This document shows, one piece after another, positions 37,136 to 47,195 of a DNA stretch of 64,000 bases. The translations under genes and the position numbers were made by a program. The DNA is from Nitrosomonas sp. (GTDB taxonomy: Bacteria > Pseudomonadota > Gammaproteobacteria > Burkholderiales > Nitrosomonadaceae), in contig JADKHF010000006.1 in NCBI GenBank assembly GCA_016721865.1, forward strand, positions 1 to 64,000, read 5' to 3'. Under the pieces are notes generated by a model that worked only from the letters and a program-made list of their open reading frames with translations, made no database searches and had not been told where the DNA came from. Position 1 is the first letter of the stretch, and each line of letters opens with the position of its first letter.

Positions 37136-38319
37136 ATGCGCTATGAAGTGAAAGCAGTTTTGTCCGGACAAGGTACTGTGTACCTTGAACTGGAAGCTAA
37201 CAATGAGGAGGAAGCTCGTCTTCAGGTTATTGAGCAAGGCGGCATGGTTTTAAGTATACGGCGAAGCTTTTCAGGTTTTTCGCTGAAATCGAAAAGTCAT
37301 TTTCCACTAGTACATTTCAGCCAGGAATTGCTTTCATTACAAACCGCGGGACTCAGTCTGGTAGAAAGTATTGAAACCTTGCTGGAGAAAGAGCAAGACA
37401 CAGGTAATCGCAAAATTATCGAGAATATCCTTGCAAGACTTTATGAAGGGGTAACCTTCTCGCAGGCACTGGGAGAGTATCCCCAAGCATTTCCGCCTTT
37501 GTATATTGCAACTGTGCGTGCCAGTGAACGAACCGGAGATCTCGCGGAAGCTTTAACACGATTTATTACCTACCAGACACAGATGGATTTTGTGCGCAAA
37601 AAACTGGTCGGTGCGTCGATATACCCTGTGCTGTTACTGGTTATTGGTTTTCTGGTTTCTATCTTTTTGCTAGTGTTTGTTGTTCCCAAATTCAGCGCCA
37701 TTTATGACGATATGGGCAGCGATTTACCCTGGCTTTCATTATTATTGATTAAATGGGGCAATTTGTCCATGAACGAGGCTGGGAATTGGCCATTGCAACT
37801 GCGGGCATGCTTGCTGTGACAATCTACACAGTAAGTCGGCCAGCTTTCCGCGCTAATGTCATGCGCTTATTGTGGCGCATTCCAGCGATTGGTGAACACA
37901 TGCGTGTTTATCAATTGGCCCGTTTTTACAAAACACTGGGTATGCTGTTACGTGGCGGAATTCCTATTACACAAGCATTGGAAATGGTTAGCGGATTGCT
38001 GCAACCTCATTTTCGGCCAAACGTTAATGCAGCGGCCAGGCATATTCGTGAAGGCAAAACGATTTCCAGTGCGATGGAACTGGAAGGATTAACCACCGCT
38101 GTGGGTAATCGCATGCTTCGCGTTGGCGAGAGAACTGGTTTGATGGGAGATATGATGGAGCGAATCGGTAATTTTCACGATGAAGAAATTGCCCGTTGGG
38201 TTGAGTGGACAACCAAGCTGATTGAGCCGCTACTGATGGCGGTCATCGGCATCGTGATTGGCGGTATTATTATTCTTATGTATATGCCAATATTTGAATT
38301 GGCAGGAAGCATCAATTGA
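37136..38319 (+). CDS. gspF: Type II secretion inner-membrane protein GspF, one frameshift
   Basis: Polytopic platform protein of the secretion/pilus motor. Two GspF domains: FSQELLSLQTAGLSLVESIE, EGVTFSQALGEYPQAFPPLY and then LARFYKTLGMLLRGGIPITQ, with helices such as VLLLVIGFLVSIFLLVFVVP and LLMAVIGIVIGGIIILMYMP. The frame breaks at the G run 37755-37758 (four; five needed): with one G added the sequence runs LLIKWGQFVHERGWELAI. About 394 residues, normal length. Stop overlaps the gspE start. Confidence 0.93.
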
Positions 38320-40006
38320 TTGAAGCATCAATACAATCCGGGAACAAGCAACCGATTGATATCAATCGCCTGGCTGATATCCGGCGGAAAGCATTCGAGC
38401 AAGGCATTTCTGTTATCCAGATACTGGAAGATACCGGCGGTTATACTCCCGATGAGCTTGTGCAACAGTTAGGGCAACTACTGCATATACCAGTGCTGGA
38501 AATGAAAGCAATCCATACCTTGAATCCGGCATTTGACCGGTTGCCTTTCGCGGAAGCAATCATGCATGAGTGTGCATTGTTTCGTCGAGACCAGAACTAT
38601 TTGCTCGCTGTCAGTAATCCATTTTCAAGCAAATTACGTGCATGGGCTGAAGAACGTTTTGATATGGCTGTTGAATGGTATTTGGTACATCCGGCTGACC
38701 TGACCGCTTTTTTGCGCAACAAGAAAAAACCATGCGCGCCATGGATCAGGTATTACCCGCCACTGAGCTAGACAATATACAGAGCGGCATCGAAGATTTA
38801 TCGTTAAAGAGCATCAACGCGGGCACCAGTCAGGTTGTGCGGTTGGTGCATTCTACGTTGTATGACGCGCACAAATCCCAAGCCAGTGATATTCACCTGG
38901 AAATGACAACGAGCGCCCTCTCTATCAAATACCGCATTGATGGTGTATTAACATCCATTGGTGTCATGCAGGGCGGAGATTTGGCCGAACAAGTCATTTC
39001 TAGAATTAAAGTGATGTCTGAATTGGACATTGCTGAGCGCCGGGTACCGCAAGACGGCCGATTTAAGATTTCTATCCAGGGACGGGAAATTGATTTTCGT
39101 GTTTCCATCATGCCGAGTATTTTTGGCGAAGACGCTGTCTTGCGTATTCTTGACCGGCAAGCGCTTTCCGATCATATTGAAGGGTTGACATTAAACCAAT
39201 TGGGTTTTAATCAGGCAGCCATTGCGAGTATTCGCCGCCTTAGCTCGGAACCTTATGGGATGTTGCTGGTTACGGGTCCAACCGGCAGTGGTAAAACGAC
39301 ATCGCTCTATGCCGCGATATCTGAAGTGAATCATGGTCACGACAAAATTGTTACCATTGAAGATCCGATTGAATATCAGTTACCCGGTGTTTTGCAAATA
39401 CCGGTTAATGAGAAAAAAGGGCTGACCTTTGCGCGGGGGCTACGCTCGATCCTGCGTCATGATCCTGACAAAATAATGGTGGGTGAGATTCGTGACGCTG
39501 AAACAGCGCAAATTGCCATACAGGCGGCACTGACCGGACATCTTGTATTTACAACTGTTCATGCGAATAATGTGTTTGATGTCATTGGACGCTTCTCCCA
39601 TATGGGTGTGGATCCTTACAGCTTTGTGTCTGCCTTGAACGGGATTGTTGCGCAGAGATTAGTACGTTTGCTATGTGTACACTGCGCAGTGGATGAACGC
39701 CCGGATGAGACACTGATTGCGGAATCCGGAATTCCCGCCGACGAAGTGAGTCAATTTAAGTTTCGTAGTGGAAAAGGTTGCGGTCAATGCCGGGGAAGCG
39801 GGTATCGGGGAAGAAATGCGATTGCCGAAATTCTGATTCGGAATGATGAAATCCGGGAACTTATCGTTGCACAAGAACCGATACGTCGAATCAAAGAAGC
39901 GGCAAGAAATAATGGCACGCGCTTTCTCAGAGAAGGTGCTTTGGATATGGTCAAGCAAGGATTAACCAGCTTAGAGGAGGCGAACCGTGTCACGATTGTG
40001 GCGTGA
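38316..40006 (+). CDS. gspE: Secretion ATPase GspE, one frameshift
   Basis: Hexameric ATPase driving pseudopilus assembly. N-terminal domain (ADIRRKAFEQGISVIQILED, LLHIPVLEMKAI), then catalytic core with ASDIHLEMTT, Walker A VTGPTGSGKTTSLYAAI, Asp box IVTIEDPIEYQLPGV, Walker B IMVGEIRDAETAQIAIQAAL and His box TTVHANN, plus the tetracysteine zinc region LLCVHC...KGCGQCRGSGY. The frame breaks in the A run 38724-38729 (six; seven needed). Start is TTG 38316 overlapping the gspF stop (TTGA); no better ATG fits the N-domain. Confidence 0.93.
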
Positions 40007-40820
40007 TCAGATTCAGGTCTTTCTGGCGCCTGAACGGGTGGATCTGGTTCGTTCAGCGCGTGGTTTTAAGTCAGTGCAGGCCACTAAAGTGACGGTAATA
40101 TGTGAGCTTGTTCAAGGTGCGCCTATTTGGGAATCCGCCTTGCGCCAATTGGAAGAAAAACTGGCGGATGCGGCTGGCACGGAACTTGCTGTTACGCTGT
40201 CAAATCATTTTGTCCGCTATGTTGCGCTGCCGCCGCAAGCAGAAATAATCTCGCCGGAGGAAGTTAAGTCCTATGCCACTTTCCGTATGCGCGAAGTTTA
40301 TGCTGAACGTGTTGATTCGTGGATACTCAGTGTCAGTGAATGGAGTCCGCTGAACGGCGCTGTTTGTGCGGCAATTCCCCGCGATTTGATGGCACGACTG
40401 GAAGAGATGGCTGTACGTTATCAATTTAAACTGAAAGAAACCGAGCCTTATTTGGCATCTGCTTATGATCGCTGGCAAAAGCTATTGAGCGGCAACAAAA
40501 TATACTTTGTTGTGATAGAAACCGGGCGGATTTGTATTGCCTTATTGATAAACGGAATTTGGCACAGTATACGTAATCAGCGAATTCTGCAGAATGTGGC
40601 GAATGAGCTTCTCGCCGCGCTGGATCAGCAGGCGGTACTGTCTGGAAATAAAGAAACCGTTGAGCTGGTTCACTTGTTTGCGCCAGAGCATCCAGATTTA
40701 TCACTGCCAGAGAACTGTGGATGGAGTATTGTTCCGATAGAAATCGGGCAAATACCTGTATTGGCACATTATCCAACTGTGCCGACCGATTATGCCGGGA
40801 TGAATGAATGCCTCGCTTAA
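39987..40820 (+). CDS. GspL/PilM-like cytoplasmic platform protein
   Basis: A 277-residue protein overlapping the end of gspE by 20 bases. It contains an actin-fold-like pattern (IQVFLAPERVDLVRSARGF; LAVTLSNHFVRYVALPPQ; KIYFVVIETGRICIALLING) similar to the cytoplasmic part of GspL or PilM, but has no transmembrane segment, so PilM is the better comparison. Assignment rests on fold pattern and on position directly before PilN- and PilO-like genes. No classical motif proves it. Confidence 0.65.
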   Translation: MSRLWRDQIQVFLAPERVDLVRSARGFKSVQATKVTVICELVQGAPIWESALRQLEEKLADAAGTELAVTLSNHFVRYVALPPQAEIISPEEVKSYATFRMREVYAERVDSWILSVSEWSPLNGAVCAAIPRDLMARLEEMAVRYQFKLKETEPYLASAYDRWQKLLSGNKIYFVVIETGRICIALLINGIWHSIRNQRILQNVANELLAALDQQAVLSGNKETVELVHLFAPEHPDLSLPENCGWSIVPIEIGQIPVLAHYPTVPTDYAGMNECLA

Positions 40821-41356
40821 GATTAAAATTTCCCGATCACGGGCAGTCAACTCCGCGGATTGATTTCTCGGTTCTGCTCATTGGATTGCTGGTACTTGCC
40901 GGTGTGCTTTTGCAATTCCGGCAACTTACTGAAGAAGTGAATTATTGGACTAACCGCGTCGAGCATTTGGAAAAACAGCAACAACAAAAGACCTCGCCAC
41001 GTACTCGTGGAACGCCACGGGTCAAAGAATTTAGTCAGGAAATTCGCAAAGAAATTATCCAAGCCAATGCGACTTTGGATCAAATTAATTTACCCTGGGA
41101 AGCATTATTTGATTCAATCGAACGTGCAGCTACTGAAGAAATTGCGCTATTATCATTGCAACCAACCGTGTCTAACCGGACCTTACGTATCAGTGGTGAA
41201 GCTAAGAATATGTCTGAGTTACTCGATTTTGTAGAAGCACTGGAACGTGAATTGACTTTTGAAAATGTACATTTGTTAAATTACAAAATAAAACAAGATA
41301 ATCCACATCGTCCGATTGTTTTTCTTCTGACTGCTGCATGGATTCAGGTCTCTTGA
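40808..41356 (+). CDS. PilN-like inner-membrane assembly protein
   Basis: A 182-residue bitopic protein: short basic cytoplasmic N-terminus, one membrane helix (FSVLLIGLLVLAGVLLQF), a coiled-coil stretch (LTEEVNYWTNRVEHLEKQQQ), then a ferredoxin-like periplasmic domain (IALLSLQPTVSNRTLRISGE). This is the PilN/GspL-periplasmic layout. Overlaps both neighbours (13 and 19 bases), so translation is coupled with the PilM- and PilO-like genes. Confidence 0.75.
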   Translation: MPRLRLKFPDHGQSTPRIDFSVLLIGLLVLAGVLLQFRQLTEEVNYWTNRVEHLEKQQQQKTSPRTRGTPRVKEFSQEIRKEIIQANATLDQINLPWEALFDSIERAATEEIALLSLQPTVSNRTLRISGEAKNMSELLDFVEALERELTFENVHLLNYKIKQDNPHRPIVFLLTAAWIQVS

Positions 41357-41934
41357 AAACTGAAACACTCCAAACACAATTAAATCAACTGGCGTTGCTG
41401 CTGCGTTGGCAGGCGAGCCGCCTCGGTATTATTGGTAAGATCGGTTTAGGTTTGCTTGTTGCCGCCGGCATCTATTTTTTCTCGGCAGTTTTGCCGCAAG
41501 AATCGACTTTGCTGAAACTGAAAGAGCGCGCTGATATTCTTCAGATGCAGGCATTATCCAAACAAATTCCTGGCGAAACGGAAACCGCAAAACAAATGAG
41601 CGGCGATCAAGCACTGCAAGCGTTTTATGATTTCTTCCCGCGTATCGACTCATCACCATTCTGGATCCGTGAATTGGTGCAGCTCGCCAAGAAACAAGGG
41701 GTAGAACTCAGCAGTAGTGAATATCGCCTGATTAATGAGAATGACGCACGTTTAGCCCGTTATGAGATGATATTGCCGGTAAAGGGCAGATATCCTCAAA
41801 TACGTGCTTTTATGGCTGATGCGCTTGAGACTGTTCCTGCCATGGCAATTTCTGCTATCGCCATTAAACGTGAGAATGTCACCGCTGAAAACCTTGAAGC
41901 TCGTCTTGAAATTAATCTTTACTTGAATAAATAA
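41338..41934 (+). CDS. PilO-like inner-membrane assembly protein
   Basis: A 198-residue bitopic protein: one membrane helix (IGLGLLVAAGIYFFSAVLPQ), a helical stalk, and a periplasmic ferredoxin-like domain (FFPRIDSSPFWIRELVQLAK, LPVKGRYPQIRAFMADALE). Matches PilO/GspM architecture and forms with the PilN-like protein the usual inner-membrane heterodimer. Six bases from the next gene. Confidence 0.75.
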   Translation: MDSGLLKTETLQTQLNQLALLLRWQASRLGIIGKIGLGLLVAAGIYFFSAVLPQESTLLKLKERADILQMQALSKQIPGETETAKQMSGDQALQAFYDFFPRIDSSPFWIRELVQLAKKQGVELSSSEYRLINENDARLARYEMILPVKGRYPQIRAFMADALETVPAMAISAIAIKRENVTAENLEARLEINLYLNK

Positions 41935-41939
41935 ACAAG

Positions 41940-42498
41940 ATGGATCAAGCTGAAAAAAAACGAAAATTGATTGTAGGCGGCGCTTTGGTTGCAACATTGA
42001 TCGCCGCTGTGTTAGTTGAAGAGGAAGAGGCATTGATCGATCCAGTAGATACCATACAACCGGTTAAACCATCCGGTGATCGGGTAAAGAATCAGGAAAA
42101 TAATGCTGGGCAACTGGATGTTAGTAAACTTGGGCAAAGAAAATTCAACGCCTTGGCTGGAGAACTTTTGCATCCACCACATGGGCACCCAGGCAACCTC
42201 AAGCCAATCTCCAGGCACAAGCCCCTACCGTAGCGCAAGCCGCAAAAGCTTCTGCTCCCCTCCAGCGCCAACAGCTCCTCCCCTTTCGTTCAAATATAAC
42301 GGGAAGGCAATTACAGATAATGAAACATGGGTGTTTCTTTCTCAATCAGGAGTAAATCACATTACTAAAATTGGCGGAAAGATTAATCCTGAATATCGCC
42401 TGGATTCTATCAATGATGATGCGATTACAATGACTTATTTGCCTCTTAATGTAAAACAGACACTCACGATCAATAATAAAATAGCGGGAAATTTTTGA
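41940..42498 (+). CDS. PilP/GspC-like protein, two frameshifts
   Basis: Inner-membrane to periplasm linker that contacts the secretin. N-terminal helix (KLIVGGALVATLIAAVLV), a disordered proline-rich linker, and a small beta domain (FKYNGKAITDNETWVFLSQSG, then YRLDSINDDAITMTYLPLN) like the PilP/GspC homology region. Two breaks: T run 42166-42169 and C run 42257-42260, each one base short. Adding the bases gives ELFASTTWAPRQPQ... and ...KASAPPPAPTAPPLSFK. About 186 residues. Its stop overlaps the secretin start. Confidence 0.8.
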
Positions 42499-44769
42499 TG
42501 AGAAGCTGGAGAATTCTTATTCTTAGCATTCTGCTTGCGATCGCGACAGGATGTGCCATTAATAACAAAACATTCGGTACCAGGAATATTGCATTTGATG
42601 AGGGGCAGAAGCGGATAACTGAAGGCAAGTTTGAAAGTGGATTGCAAAAACTCGAGGAAGCGGCGCGGGAGGAACCTGAGAATGCAGAAATTCGTACGGT
42701 GCTTAGACGTAGCCGTGACCAGATCAATGATAAATTATTAGTTGATGCCGATAACGCAAGATTTTCTGGCGATTTGAATAAAGCTGAGCAAAATTATCAA
42801 CGTGTATTGAACCTAGCTCCATTCAATGAGCGCGCAAAATCAGGCTTGGTAGCGCTCGAATTAGAACGCCGTCATATCGCCTCCATTGATACTGCAAAAG
42901 AATTGCTGGCACGCGATGATGTCACTGGGGCGGAAGCGCTCATCAATGCCGTACTGCAAGAGAATACAGCACAATCGCATGCTCGCCAATTGAGATCAGA
43001 GATCAATTCACGCTTGGTACGCACCGAAGTTACTGAATTAACATTGGAAACCGCTTTTAAAACACCACTCACCATAGAATTCAAGGAAACAGACCTGAAA
43101 TCAGCATTTGAAATCATGGCGCGTACAGCCGGTATTAATTTTGTTTTCGATAAGGATATTCGACAAGAGACAAAAGTTTCTATTTTTGTTCGGAATAATA
43201 CGATTGAAGATGTTCTTAAACTAATACTCATGACCAATCAATTAACCTATAAGGTGCTCAATAGCAACTCGGTATTGATATACCCGAATACCCCTGCCAA
43301 GCAGAAAGATTATCAGGAACTGGTCGTGCGTAGTTTTCATGTAGCGCATACGGATGTAAAGCAAATGGTCGCCATGATCAGAGGCATCGTCAAAGCAAAA
43401 GATATTTATGTCAATGAACAATTGAACTTGTTTGTCATGAGGGATACGCTCGAAACAATTCGCCTTGTGGAGCGATTACTCACATTAAATGATATGGCCG
43501 AACCGGAGGTCGTGTTAGATGTTGCAGTACTTGAAATTGACCGCAATAACGAATTTCTACTAGGACCTAAACTTCCTACATCAGTCACATATAGTGCCGT
43601 ACCTGGGGCGACTGGCGCACTGCCGCTCGATCAATTTACATTTGACGGTCTTAAAAGCTTTACGATGCAAAGCCAAGTAGTGATAGATTTTAAACAAACC
43701 CTCTCAAATGCAGACGTACTCGCCAATCCCAGAATTCGGGTAGCAAATCGTGAAAAAGCGAAGATTCACATTGGTTCAAAGGAGCCATTTTTCTCGGCCA
43801 ATGTTCAACCCGGTATTAATTCTATTGTCACTTCAACCCCGACTTTTATCGACTTGGGAATCAAGCTGGATGTTGAGCCGCGCATTGGTTTGAATGATGA
43901 TGTCACCATGAAAATCACTCTTGAAGTCAGCACGAAAACAGGAGATGCAACAGGTCCAGGTGGGGCAACTGCTCCCATCGTCGGAACCCGGAACTTGGAA
44001 ACCATTCTGACATTGAAAATGCGGAAACACAGGTATTGGCTGGACTCATTGATAATAGGAAACAAAATTAGTTGGCGGTATTGCGGGATTGATAAATATT
44101 CCCGGACTTGACCAATTGCCATCCAATCAAAATATAAAACGGAAGAAAACGGAAATTGTGCTATTGATTACACCGCGTATCGTTCGGAACATTCCAAAAC
44201 CAATCAATCTGGAAAATGAATATCATTTTGGTACTGCCAGTGAGGCGGGTAAATTACCCGTTTCAATCAAAAAAACAACCGCGCAATCACTGTCGATTGC
44301 TCCGGTTGGAACAGGTCGCGGTGCTCTAAGAAATGCGTCGGATGCTTTCACCCCATCGGATGATCAACAAGCTCCACCCAATCCTTTTGCCAATATCGCA
44401 CCGCCACCCCCGTCACCGGGTGCGGCGACACTTACTCTGCAAGCACCAACCAACGTTGGTCTGGATAAAGAATTTTCAGTAAATGTCCGGTTGGTTGGTG
44501 CAAAACCTACTGTTAATTCGGACCTGCAATTAACTTACGAGGCCAGTGTGTTGGAAGCGCTGGATGGCGGAGATAAATCCGGTACACGCACAATCAAGTT
44601 GGGTAAAGACCTACCTACCGGCTTGGCGACACAGATACGCTTCAAGGTGATTGCAGCAAACCCGGGCACAACAGAAATTAATGTCCAGAATGTTGCCGCA
44701 GAAGACACGGAAAATGGCGCTTCAGTCGAAGTAGCGCTACCGCCATCCGCAAGTGTTAATATCAAATAG
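42498..44769 (+). CDS. gspD: Secretin GspD with C-terminal cohesin-like domain, two frameshifts
   Basis: Outer-membrane channel of the secretion system. A lipoprotein signal (LILSILLAIATGC), a helical-repeat region, an N0-like domain (FKETDLKSAFEIMARTAGIN), an N1-like domain (SFHVAHTDVKQMVAMIRGIV) and the secretin core (VVLDVAVLEIDRNNEFLLG, AETQVLAGLI, KTEIVLLITPRIVRNI). After a proline-rich linker comes a cohesin-like beta domain (LTLQAPTNVGLDKEFSVNVR to the end). Breaks at A runs 44026-44029 and 44064-44067, each one base short. About 756 residues. Secretins with cohesin tails are known from Geobacter- and Nitrosomonas-type loci. Confidence 0.92.
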
Positions 44770-44776
44770 GCGTGTT

Positions 44777-45292
44777 ATGGCGATTTCACCAGGAATCTCT
44801 GGCAAGCACAGGGGTTTTACGCTGATTGAATTAATGATTGTTGTGGCGATCATGGCCATTATGGCAACAGCAGCAATGCCGTTGCGCGAGCTCATGGTCA
44901 AACGTGAAAAAGAGCAGGAGTTACGCGTAGCCCTGCGGCAGATACGCACTGCCATTGATGCTTATAAGCAAGCTGCCGACGAAGGACGTATCACCAAGAA
45001 AGCAGATGAAACCGGTTATCCTCCCCGATTGGAAGAATTGTTCATGGGTGTGCCGGATATTAAGAGTCAGGATAAGAAGATTATTTATTTTATGCGCCGC
45101 TTACCCAAGGACCCCATGTTCATTGAACTACTGGATGTCGCCGGTATAACGGCGACTCCGGCGGTAGACACCTGGGGAAAGCGTAGCTACGAAAGTCCAT
45201 GGGACAGTCCCAAAGAAGGCGATGATGTTTTTGATGTTTATTCACGTTCAGAAGACATAGGCCTTAATGGCATTCCTTACCGGGATTGGTGA
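44777..45292 (+). CDS. Type II secretion pseudopilin (first of three)
   Basis: Prepilin-type N-terminus GKHRG-FTLIELMIVVAIMAIMATAA with cleavage after Gly, then the helical stalk KREKEQELRVALRQIRTAID, YPPRLEELFMGVPD and DPMFIELLDVAG, ending RSEDIGLNGIPYRDW. The EKEQELR and YPxxLEEL pattern is typical of minor pseudopilins in this type of locus. ATG 44777 chosen (MAISPGISGKHRGF) seven bases after the secretin stop; an in-frame GTG inside gspD is unlikely. Confidence 0.88.
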   Translation: MAISPGISGKHRGFTLIELMIVVAIMAIMATAAMPLRELMVKREKEQELRVALRQIRTAIDAYKQAADEGRITKKADETGYPPRLEELFMGVPDIKSQDKKIIYFMRRLPKDPMFIELLDVAGITATPAVDTWGKRSYESPWDSPKEGDDVFDVYSRSEDIGLNGIPYRDW

Positions 45293-45297
45293 TTGAT

Positions 45298-45681
45298 ATG
45301 CCTGGAAAGCTGAAGTGCAAGGGATTTACACTGATCGAGCTGCTGGTGGTCATGGCAATCATCGCTACCTTACTAAGTCTTGTCGCTCCTCGCTATTTCA
45401 GTTCACTCGATAAAGCCAAAGAAGCCGTACTCCGCCAGGACCTCGGCATCATGCGTGATGCAATCGATCAGTTTTATTCCGATTTTGGAAAGTATCCCAT
45501 TGATCTGGAAGAATTAGTCGATAAGAGATATTTGCGCAGCGTCCCGATAGACCCATTCACTGAGAATAACAAAAGCTGGATTGAAGTACCTCCAAAGAAT
45601 CCATCTGAGACAGGCGTTTATGATGTTCACAGTGGCTATTCAGGACGCGCATCGGATGGCTCGTTTTATGAAGAATGGTAA
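45298..45681 (+). CDS. Type II secretion pseudopilin (second, GspG-like)
   Basis: A 127-residue pseudopilin: KG-FTLIELLVVMAIIATLLSL cleavage region, helix DKAKEAVLRQDLGIMRDAID, FYSDFGKYPIDLEELVDKRY and an ending VYDVHSGYSGRASDGSFYEE. GspG-like but shorter and without the calcium-site end of the first gspG. ATG 45298, six bases after the previous stop. Confidence 0.9.
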   Translation: MPGKLKCKGFTLIELLVVMAIIATLLSLVAPRYFSSLDKAKEAVLRQDLGIMRDAIDQFYSDFGKYPIDLEELVDKRYLRSVPIDPFTENNKSWIEVPPKNPSETGVYDVHSGYSGRASDGSFYEEW

Positions 45682-45722
45682 GCGATTCCTGCTTGTTCAA
45701 ATCTTCCTGGCAGAGGTATAGT

Positions 45723-46547
45723 ATGCCGCAACTTGAAAATGGTTTTGTTTATCTCTGGGCTTTGTTTGCTATTGCTTTGGCTGGGATTGTCATGGCAGGA
45801 ACGGGACAGGTATGGCAAGCCAAGTCTCTGCGGGAAAAAGAAGCTGAATTGCTATATATAGGAGAGCAATTCCGTAAAGCGGTCATGTCTTATTACAACA
45901 CAGGACCTAAACAATATCCGGAATCTCTGGAAGACTTGCTTCACGATACACGTACCCCGGCCGTCAAGCGCCATTTGCGGAAAATCTACACCGATCCGAT
46001 AACCAACACAGCCGAGTGGGGACTCATTGAAGAGTCTCCTTCTGGCAATAGCTCAGCATCCAATAAGAGCGCAACACTTGCTAATAGCCCGACACCCAAT
46101 AAAAACCCAACACTTGGTAATAGCTCAGCACCCAGTAATAATCAAGCATCAAGTGATAGTCCGCCGGCACCCAATGATAACTCAACGTCCGACAGTGCAG
46201 CGTCAAGTAGCAGCTCATTAATCAGTTCAAGTATTAATAAGCGAATTATCGGGGTATATAGCCTCTCTGAAAAAAAGCCGATTAAAAAAGATAAATTTCC
46301 TGAGCATTTTAAGAAATTCTCGGAAGCGCTAACCCACCAGGATTGGAAGTTTGCCTATAAGCCAGGTGACACCAGCAACTCCACAAACCCAGCATCGAAC
46401 CAGTCAAAACCGAATGCTACTTCGCCAACTGCTTCGCCTTTTGCGCCGCCATCTTCATCAACGGGAAATGCTTCACCTTTTGCACCGCAATCTTCATCAG
46501 CAGCTAATCCAAACGCACCTACACCCGGCTTCCCGCCAGCGCAATAA
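45723..46547 (+). CDS. Atypical pseudopilin with low-complexity 12-residue repeats
   Basis: A 274-residue protein. The N-terminus LENGFVYLWALFAIALAGIV lacks a perfect prepilin site (NG-FVYLWAL, no Glu at +5) but continues REKEAELLYIGEQFRKAVMS, PESLEDLLHDTRTPAVKRHL and RKIYTDPITNTAEWGLI, a pattern known from PulG-like proteins in such loci. Residues about 108-155 are four 12-residue Asn/Ser/Pro repeats; after the conserved KRIIGVYSLSEKKPIKK comes a second low-complexity Ser/Pro/Asn tail. Starts at ATG 45723; the 5' extension overlapping the previous gene is not conserved. Likely secretion-locus accessory. Confidence 0.78.
   Translation: MPQLENGFVYLWALFAIALAGIVMAGTGQVWQAKSLREKEAELLYIGEQFRKAVMSYYNTGPKQYPESLEDLLHDTRTPAVKRHLRKIYTDPITNTAEWGLIEESPSGNSSASNKSATLANSPTPNKNPTLGNSSAPSNNQASSDSPPAPNDNSTSDSAASSSSSLISSSINKRIIGVYSLSEKKPIKKDKFPEHFKKFSEALTHQDWKFAYKPGDTSNSTNPASNQSKPNATSPTASPFAPPSSSTGNASPFAPQSSSAANPNAPTPGFPPAQ
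46044..46187 (+). repeat. Four tandem 36-base units coding 12-residue repeats
   Basis: In frame with the host gene, the units translate as GNSSASNKSATL, ANSPTPNKNPTL, GNSSAPSNNQAS and SDSPPAPNDNST. The first three are close at DNA level, the fourth more diverged. Such in-frame repeats can change in number without frameshift. Confidence 0.8.
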
Positions 46548-46690
46548 CGGAAATCATATAGAGCGTGGATCTATCACCATGTATGATCTCGTAATGCGGA
46601 TATACATGGGGAAGAAGTTCAGCGTTAACTTTAAGATTTCCGTGGTCTTGCCGCAGGTACTACGGCGCAGGGCGTGCGGAGCAAATTTAT

Positions 46691-47080
46691 TTATATTTCT
46701 GCGCTGCGATAAGCCGTCACCTGAATTTCAATTTTCATGCGCGGATCGGATAATCCGGCAGCAAGCATCATGGCCGACGGCCGGACATCGCCCAGATACT
46801 TGCGCATAATCGGCCAGCATTTTTCAAAATCCTCGGCGTCAGGAAACACATACGTCACGCGCACCACATCTTTCATGTTCGATCCTGCTTCATTCAGTGC
46901 CGCTTCAATGTTCTTGAAGCATTGCTCAGCCTGTTCCAATAGATCATCAGAAATGGTCATTTTGCTGTAATCAAATCCTGTTGTGCCGGATACCAGAATC
47001 CAGTTGCCTTCAACTACCGCGCGCGAATAACCGATTTCATGTTCAAATGTAGAGCCTGAGCTGATGAGTTTACGTACCAT
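46691..47080 (-). CDS. RidA-family enamine/imine deaminase
   Basis: A 129-residue trimeric RidA/YjgF-type protein that hydrolyses reactive enamines or imines. Family features: FEHEIGYSRAVVEGNWILVS, GTTGFDY, LEQAEQCFKNIEAALNEAGS, RVTYVFPDAEDFEKCWPIMR and RPSAMMLAAGLSDPRMKIEI (position of the conserved Arg before the A-x-M-L stretch). Stand-alone gene, divergent from sbcB. Subfamily is not the archetypal RidA, so I give no symbol. Confidence 0.9.
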   Translation of the reverse strand: MVRKLISSGSTFEHEIGYSRAVVEGNWILVSGTTGFDYSKMTISDDLLEQAEQCFKNIEAALNEAGSNMKDVVRVTYVFPDAEDFEKCWPIMRKYLGDVRPSAMMLAAGLSDPRMKIEIQVTAYRSAEI

Positions 47081-47195
47081 ACTGTTTTATCCTTCTATTT
47101 AATTTAAAAAAATTTACGTAAGATACCACTATAATTGCGCACCGAGTCAGTTGCAAAGCAAGTTTTAACCGGTACTTCAAAGCTGAAAATAAACA

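Noticed and set aside
46548..46690. Possible transposase fragment between the last pseudopilin and ridA
   Set aside because: A short minus-strand stretch (CGKTTEILKLTLNFF) loosely suggests an ATPase loop, but there is no surrounding pattern.
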